Shown here: in pieces, positions 32,671 through 38,049 of the stretch
Position numbering within the stretch: position 1 is the first letter of the stretch
Layout of the letters: each line of letters starts with the position of its first letter
Source: an uncultured Bacilli bacterium
GTDB lineage: Bacteria > Bacillota_I > Bacilli_A > RFN20 > CAG-826
Direction: 5' to 3'
Assembly (NCBI GenBank): GCA_944358865.1
Contig: CALVRV010000013.1
Coordinates: forward strand, 1 to 38,049
DNA: 38,049 bases
The notes under the pieces: generated by a model
What the model was told of the DNA's origin: nothing
Seen by the model: the letters and a program-made list of their open reading frames with translations, nothing else
Databases searched by the model: none
Translations under genes and position numbers: made by a program

Positions 32671-34908
32671 ATGGCTAAAATAATCATTGCACCTAATAAT
32701 TTTAAAAAAGAATTAATAAAGAAATATCGTAAAGATAATCCTTTTTTTGATATTTATATATATAGTAAAGAAGAATTAATTGACCTTATTTATCCTTTTT
32801 TAAAAAAGGAAAGTGTCTACTTATTAATAAAAGAATTTAATTTATCTTATAAAAGCGCTTTAAAATATTGTTATTTTTTAAGATTTGTTGATGATACAAA
32901 CAAAGGATTAATTAAAGAATTAAAACCTTTTTATGAGTATTCAAAAAAGGAAAATTGTTTTCTTTATGATGAATATGCAAAAAATATTGTTGTTAAGAAA
33001 AGTGTTGATGTTTTTGGATATTATAAAGAAGATTATTTACTAGAAAAAATATTTAAAACACTGCAAATTACACCTAATTTTCATGATTTTAATATAAATT
33101 TAGATTCTAATAAAGTGCATATCTATGACACTATTGAAGAAGAAGTACATCATCTTTTTATTAAAATTTTAGATCTTATTAATGATAATGTAGATATTAA
33201 TGATATTTACATTTATGGCTATAATAAAGATTATGAATTTTATTTTGATTATTATTCAAAATTATATGGTATAAATTTTAATAATCTTCCTTTAAATAAA
33301 TTTAAACAACTTAATTTTGTTAAAACTTTTTTAAAAGATTTTCAAAATGGTTTATCTCTTGATGATTGTTTTAATAATTTATCAAATAATAATATTAGCC
33401 AAGATATTTTTGAAAAATTTCAAGAGATTATTTTAACTAATCATTATGATGATTTAAATTTAAATCAGCAATTAGATGTTTTTAATAATGTTTTAAACGT
33501 TGAAGTTGAGGTTAATAAATTTGATAATGCTGTAACAATTTTAAATAATGTTTCTAACTTTAATAATAAGCATGTTTTCTGTATTGGATTTAATCAAAAT
33601 AACTATCCAAAAATTGTCTTTGATAATGATCTTATCTTTGATAGCGATAAAGAAATTTTATCATTACTAACAAGCAAACAAGAAAATATTATTAATCGTA
33701 AATCATTACTTGAATTTCTTTCTAGTAACAATTATTTTTATTATTCATTTTCAAGCAAGAGCTATTTAGATAATTATTATTTATCTTTTTTAGCTTCTGC
33801 TTACAATTTTAAATTAATTAAACAAAACGAATTAAGTTATGATTATAGTAATCTTGCTTCATTAAACAGTGTTTGTAAAATTGAAGATTTACACTATAAA
33901 TTTAATAAAGATGATTTTTATTTAAATTCTTATCGTCAAACACTAAATTATAAATATAATTCATATGATAATAGCTTTAAAAAATTTTCACTTTTTGATA
34001 AGGATTATTTATTAAAATATTCTTATAGCAGTCTAAATAAATATGCCTTATGTCCTTTTTCTTACTATGTTGATGAAGTTTTAAAATTACAAGTAGGCGA
34101 TCCTTCATTTTACGCGACAATCGGTTCTTTTGTTCACTCTATTTATGAGATAGGTCTAAGATATAATTTAACTTTTGATGATGCTTATCAAAGATGTTTA
34201 AATAACGGACAATTTAATTTTGATATAAAAGAAAAATTTATCTTAAGTGGATTATTTCAAAGAATCAAAGATATTTATAATTTTAATCAAGAACAATTAT
34301 TAAAAATTAATAATCATGAAATCTTTTTAGAAAAATGGTTCACTTATCAATTAAATCAACATTCGATCATTAATGGCAAAATAGATAAAATTATTGTTGT
34401 TGATAATCAATATTATTTTATAGTTGATTATAAAACTGGTTCAAAGTCGTATAAAGAAGGGCTTTATAAATATGGCATTGATTTACAATTGCCTGTCTAT
34501 AGTTTATTAACTTATCAAGATGTTTTATTTAAAGACGTATCTTTAGCAGGTATTTATTATCAAGAAATATTTAATGATATTAAAGATAATGATACCAAAA
34601 ATTTTAAATTAAGTGGTTTATCTTTAAATAATTCTTCTTATTGGAATTTAATTGACGCTGATAATTATATTAAAAATCATAAAAAAAATTCATGCAGTGA
34701 AAATAAATTCATCGATAATATTAATTTAACCAAAGAAAAATATCTTAATTTTGATGATAAAATAAGGAACAATATTTTTGATATTTATCCTATTTTATCT
34801 AATAAAAATAAAGAAAGCATAGATGCTTGTACGTATTGTAAAAATAAAGATATTTGTTTTGTTAAATATCAGCAAAAACGTATTGTCGCTAATGAAAGCG
34901 AGGAATAA
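32671..34908 (+). CDS. addB: AddB-type subunit of the AddAB helicase-nuclease (compact)
   Basis: A 745-residue protein; most AddB proteins are about 1,100-1,200 residues, so this is a reduced form. The N-terminal ~440 residues are an inactivated helicase-like part without a Walker A motif. The C-terminal PD-(D/E)XK nuclease is intact: D572 in NGKIDKII, and D586-Y-K588 in FIVDYKTGS. Four cysteines, C461 (ALCPF) and C720, C723, C729 (CTYCKNKDIC), form the iron-sulphur 'staple' typical of AddB. With AddA it resects double-strand breaks and prepares ends for RecA. It is 3 bp upstream of addA. Confidence in the role comes from the nuclease, the cluster and the pairing with addA, less from the N-terminus. 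Confidence 0.88.
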   Translation: MAKIIIAPNNFKKELIKKYRKDNPFFDIYIYSKEELIDLIYPFLKKESVYLLIKEFNLSYKSALKYCYFLRFVDDTNKGLIKELKPFYEYSKKENCFLYDEYAKNIVVKKSVDVFGYYKEDYLLEKIFKTLQITPNFHDFNINLDSNKVHIYDTIEEEVHHLFIKILDLINDNVDINDIYIYGYNKDYEFYFDYYSKLYGINFNNLPLNKFKQLNFVKTFLKDFQNGLSLDDCFNNLSNNNISQDIFEKFQEIILTNHYDDLNLNQQLDVFNNVLNVEVEVNKFDNAVTILNNVSNFNNKHVFCIGFNQNNYPKIVFDNDLIFDSDKEILSLLTSKQENIINRKSLLEFLSSNNYFYYSFSSKSYLDNYYLSFLASAYNFKLIKQNELSYDYSNLASLNSVCKIEDLHYKFNKDDFYLNSYRQTLNYKYNSYDNSFKKFSLFDKDYLLKYSYSSLNKYALCPFSYYVDEVLKLQVGDPSFYATIGSFVHSIYEIGLRYNLTFDDAYQRCLNNGQFNFDIKEKFILSGLFQRIKDIYNFNQEQLLKINNHEIFLEKWFTYQLNQHSIINGKIDKIIVVDNQYYFIVDYKTGSKSYKEGLYKYGIDLQLPVYSLLTYQDVLFKDVSLAGIYYQEIFNDIKDNDTKNFKLSGLSLNNSSYWNLIDADNYIKNHKKNSCSENKFIDNINLTKEKYLNFDDKIRNNIFDIYPILSNKNKESIDACTYCKNKDICFVKYQQKRIVANESEE

Positions 34909-34911
34909 TTT

Positions 34912-37900
34912 ATGGGCCGCACTCCATCTAAAGAACAACAACTTGCTATTGATTCATATAATGAAAATGCTTTAGTTAATGCAGGTGCAGGATCTGGGAA
35001 AACCTGGGTTTTAGGCAACCACGTTTTACATTTAATGAAACAATATAATTTAAAAATATCTGATTTTTTAATCATGACATTTACAAACGCTGCCGCAAAT
35101 GAAATGAAAACACGTATAAAAGAATATATTTTAAAAGATCAAGATTTAAAACAATATTCCGATGAAGTAGATTTTGCTCATATTCAAACATTTGATGCTT
35201 TTAATCTTTTCCTAGTTAAAAAATATCATAAATATATTGGAGTAAGTGATGATATTTCAATAGGTGATGGCGCGATTTTTTCTATACAAAAACATCATTA
35301 TATCAGTGAAATTTTAGATGGCTTTTATAATAATGATAATCAAATATTACATGAACTTATCAATACTTTTTGTAGTAGAGACGATTATCCTATTTATAAT
35401 TTAATTTATCGAATTATTGATCTTTATGATAAATCAATTCCTAAGATAGACTTTTTTAAACAACTATTAGAGGAACCTTATTCTTCTTTAAAAATTAAAA
35501 ATTATTTTAATAATTACCATCAAATTGTTTTTGATACGTATTTTAAAATGATTGATAAATTAGAGAGTGTTGAATCATCATATTCAGATTATTATGTTTG
35601 TGTCAAAGCTTCACTTCCAAAATATGTTAATAATGATTTTGTATCATTTTGTGATGCATTTAATAATTTTCGTATTCCACCTTTAAATAGAAAACCTATT
35701 AATAAATATCTTAAAGATGAATATATAAAAGAAGTTCATAGTCAAATCAAATATTATAAAGAAAAAGTAGATGGTTTATTAAATGATCTTACTATTGATG
35801 AAGAAACAAATTTAAAAATAATTAAAAATAATCAACGATATTTAAAATTTTTAATTGATATAGCAAAAGAAGTAATTTTACGTTTAGACAATTTTAAAAA
35901 AGAAAATAATATTTATGATTTTGGTGATGTTAGCAAATTAGCGCTTAAACTTTTAGATAATAAAGAAGTTTTAACAATGGTTAAAAAAGAATTTAAATAT
36001 ATTATGGTGGATGAATATCAAGACACAAATGATATTCAAGAAGAATTTATTAAAAAACTTGAAAACAATAATGTATTTATGGTTGGCGATGTTAAACAAT
36101 CTATATATCGATTTAGAAACGCTAATTGTGAAATATTTTTAGATAAATACAATTTATATTCTTCTAATAAAGATGCAGGTCACGCGATAGATATGACTTT
36201 AAATTTCCGTTCCAGACCACAAATTATTGAAGATATAAATAATATGTTTTCTAAATTGATGAAAAAAGGAGAAAATTTAATTGATTATAGCAAAGGGCAT
36301 TATGCAAAAAGTGGATTAAGAGATTATAAATCATTTGCTATGGATGGCTATAATTATGGTGTCAGCGCTATTGTTTATGATAATGATGCTCATAAAGATA
36401 AAGAATATCAAGCTAAATTAATTGCTCATGATATCAAAAATAAAATTGCCGATAAAATACTTGTCTATAATCATAATGGTGGTGGATATAGATTTGTAAA
36501 ATATTCAGATTTTGCAATTATTTGTGAAACGACTACTGATTTTGATGTTATTGAAAAAGTTTTTAATGAATATAAAATCCCTCTTTTTACTGTCAGCGAC
36601 ACAAACATCATGGATTATGATATTAGTCTTATTATTAAAAATTTATTAATAATGGTAGAATTACTAGTTAAAAATAATGTTTTAAATAGTAACTTTAAAC
36701 ATAGTTTTGCTAGTATTGCTCGTTCTTTTTTATATTCTTATGATGATGAAAAAATATATAATTTATTAAAAGATACATCTTATTTAAAAGATGAAATAGT
36801 GTTAAATTTAAGAAAAATTGCTAATAATATCTTATCCTATTCTTTAAAATCACTTTTAAAAGAAATAATATTTACAACTGGCTTACTAGATAAAATCATT
36901 ACTATTGGTAATTATCATAGTGTTCATCTTGTTATTAATTCGTTATTAAATAAAGTCGATAGTTTAGATGAAATCGGTTATGACCTTGATAAATTAATTA
37001 TCTTTTTTGATGAATTAGATGAAAATGATATTGATTTTAAAGGCAATTCTTTTAATGAAAATTCTGATGTTGTCACTTTAATTAATACGCATAAATCTAA
37101 AGGCCTTGAATATACGATATGTTATTATCCATTTTTAAATAAAAGATTTAATTTCCCACTTAATCAAAAAAGTGTCGATATAAGTGTAGATTTTGGTTTG
37201 GTCACCAATAATTATTTAAATCTTTATCCATATAATGACAAAACTATCCTTCTTAATTTATATAAAATGAATGAAAAATCATTAGAAATTGATGAAAAAT
37301 TACGTTTATTATATGTCGCTTTAACAAGAGCAAAAGAAATGGCAATTTTAATTTTGCCTTCTGATAATAATAAATTTATTGACAGTGTTAAATCATGTAA
37401 TAATTTTGCTGATATGATTAATAAATTTACTTTAGATGACATTAAACAGATTCATTTTGATAATGTTGATGATATTGAACTTAAAGATGAAATTATTGAT
37501 GGAGATAAAGAGTTTAAATTAATTAATCCTAAAAAGATTTTTTCTAATAAAATAAATGAAACTAGGGCAAGCAAAAAATTAAAAGACAGCGTCAGCGAGG
37601 AAAAACTTTTATTAGGAGATAAACTTCATCACATTTTACAAAATACTGATTTTGTTAGCAAAGATACATCTTTTGTTACAAATGAAAACCATAAAAGACT
37701 TATCGATAATGTTTTAAAAAATGATATATTCAATAATCTAGACAATGCGACAATTTTAAAAGAATTTCCATTTAACGATGAAATAAATCATTTAAATGGT
37801 ATTATCGATTGCTTAATTTTAAAAGATGATGAAGTAATAATTATTGATTACAAAACTAAACAAATTGATGATGAATTGTATAATAAACAACTAAATAGTT

Positions 37901-37992
37901 ATGGAAATTACATTAAGCAATTGACTAATAAAAATATTAAATTATACTTGTTAAGCATCATCGATAATAAATTAAAAGAGACTAACTATTAA
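34912..37992 (+). CDS. addA: ATP-dependent helicase-nuclease subunit AddA
   Basis: A 1,026-residue UvrD/SF1A helicase with a C-terminal nuclease; slightly shorter than the usual ~1,200. Helicase motifs in order: Walker A NAGAGSGKT (about 23-31), motif Ia TFTNAAANEMK, motif II VDEYQDT (D367, E368), motif III GDVKQSIYRFR, motif IV LNFRSRPQI, motif V INTHKSKGLEY and motif VI LLYVALTRAKE. The nuclease domain has LHHIL, D966 (GIIDCL) and D979-Y-K981 (IIDYKTK). AGGA gives a Shine-Dalgarno. It is cotranscribed with addB. Downstream (37993-38049) only a weak possible hairpin, AAGAAT/ATTCTT at 38001-38025, is seen. Confidence 0.96.
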   Translation: MGRTPSKEQQLAIDSYNENALVNAGAGSGKTWVLGNHVLHLMKQYNLKISDFLIMTFTNAAANEMKTRIKEYILKDQDLKQYSDEVDFAHIQTFDAFNLFLVKKYHKYIGVSDDISIGDGAIFSIQKHHYISEILDGFYNNDNQILHELINTFCSRDDYPIYNLIYRIIDLYDKSIPKIDFFKQLLEEPYSSLKIKNYFNNYHQIVFDTYFKMIDKLESVESSYSDYYVCVKASLPKYVNNDFVSFCDAFNNFRIPPLNRKPINKYLKDEYIKEVHSQIKYYKEKVDGLLNDLTIDEETNLKIIKNNQRYLKFLIDIAKEVILRLDNFKKENNIYDFGDVSKLALKLLDNKEVLTMVKKEFKYIMVDEYQDTNDIQEEFIKKLENNNVFMVGDVKQSIYRFRNANCEIFLDKYNLYSSNKDAGHAIDMTLNFRSRPQIIEDINNMFSKLMKKGENLIDYSKGHYAKSGLRDYKSFAMDGYNYGVSAIVYDNDAHKDKEYQAKLIAHDIKNKIADKILVYNHNGGGYRFVKYSDFAIICETTTDFDVIEKVFNEYKIPLFTVSDTNIMDYDISLIIKNLLIMVELLVKNNVLNSNFKHSFASIARSFLYSYDDEKIYNLLKDTSYLKDEIVLNLRKIANNILSYSLKSLLKEIIFTTGLLDKIITIGNYHSVHLVINSLLNKVDSLDEIGYDLDKLIIFFDELDENDIDFKGNSFNENSDVVTLINTHKSKGLEYTICYYPFLNKRFNFPLNQKSVDISVDFGLVTNNYLNLYPYNDKTILLNLYKMNEKSLEIDEKLRLLYVALTRAKEMAILILPSDNNKFIDSVKSCNNFADMINKFTLDDIKQIHFDNVDDIELKDEIIDGDKEFKLINPKKIFSNKINETRASKKLKDSVSEEKLLLGDKLHHILQNTDFVSKDTSFVTNENHKRLIDNVLKNDIFNNLDNATILKEFPFNDEINHLNGIIDCLILKDDEVIIIDYKTKQIDDELYNKQLNSYGNYIKQLTNKNIKLYLLSIIDNKLKETNY

Positions 37993-38049
37993 AAAACAAT
38001 AAGAATTTTAAAAAAGTTTATTCTTTAAAAAATCAGAGCATTCTGAAAA

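Noticed and set aside
34869-35075. Minus-strand open frame across the addB-addA junction
   Set aside because: It overlaps the Walker A region of addA and the end of addB, both clearly coding on the plus strand.
1-38049. Mycoplasma-type genetic code (TGA read as Trp)
   Set aside because: Trp is encoded by TGG throughout, and TGA ends genes at natural domain ends (for example 3901-3903 and 10041-10043).

Overview
The window is strongly AT-rich bacterial chromosome with short intergenic gaps. TGG encodes Trp and TGA is used as a stop (for example 3901-3903 and 10041-10043), so the code is the standard bacterial one and not the Mycoplasma code. The gene set points to a strictly anaerobic, small-genome member of the Bacilli or 'Tenericutes' side of the Firmicutes (RF39-, Erysipelotrichales- or Izemoplasmatales-like). 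It includes class III ribonucleotide reductase, AddAB, glycerol kinase, CPBP and TraX membrane proteins, a YhhN protein and giant secreted-type proteins. The taxonomic placement is inference. No phage, IS element or CRISPR array was seen.

Layout. (1) 1-3245: an XRE regulator gene, then an ECF sigma factor, its membrane anti-sigma factor, and a lipoprotein that is a paralogue of the anti-sigma ectodomain. The sigma gene and the lipoprotein gene share a spacing-conserved, non-sigma-A promoter-like motif. (2) 3276-5526: a GNAT acetyltransferase and a surface 5'-nucleotidase-like lipoprotein. (3) 5523-13323: a nucleotide and redox block. One minus-strand operon holds dCMP deaminase, folD, a divergent ThyX-like protein, pepT and udk. 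Divergent from it is nrdG, and a second minus-strand operon holds nrdD (with a fused glutaredoxin-like domain) and a thioredoxin-reductase-like gene. The same 16-bp palindrome (AATTAAT-N2-ATTAATT) lies upstream of both operons and of nrdG. (4) 13584-16749: a GH2 glycosidase converging on an MFS carrier. (5) 16828-21515: YhhN, an orphan zinc-ribbon membrane protein, rdgB, tRNA-Gly(TCC), trxA, a TraX-like protein and a zinc-ribbon CPBP protease. (6) 21606-29537: one 2,643-residue protein with a 4-TM CvpA-like head and a long repetitive region. (7) 29527-37992: YigZ-type protein, Xaa-Pro aminopeptidase, glpK, addB and addA.

How the genes work together. The clearest theme is anaerobic DNA-precursor supply: NrdD/NrdG make dNTPs, a glutaredoxin-like tail and a TrxB-like flavoprotein plausibly supply electrons, dCMP deaminase makes dUMP, FolD supplies methylene-THF, and the ThyX-like protein is the only visible candidate to make dTMP. 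RdgB cleans the nucleotide pool. A second theme is envelope sensing by the ECF module. A third is gene expression style: many first genes carry an extended or plain -10 element only 6-7 nt before the ATG and no Shine-Dalgarno, implying leaderless mRNAs. Genes inside operons more often have a Shine-Dalgarno or overlap their neighbour. All four convergent gene pairs overlap at their stops.

The best candidates for undescribed biology are the ECF/anti-sigma/paralogous-lipoprotein module, the shared palindrome of the dNTP genes, the ThyX-like enzyme in its pathway context, and the giant repeat protein.
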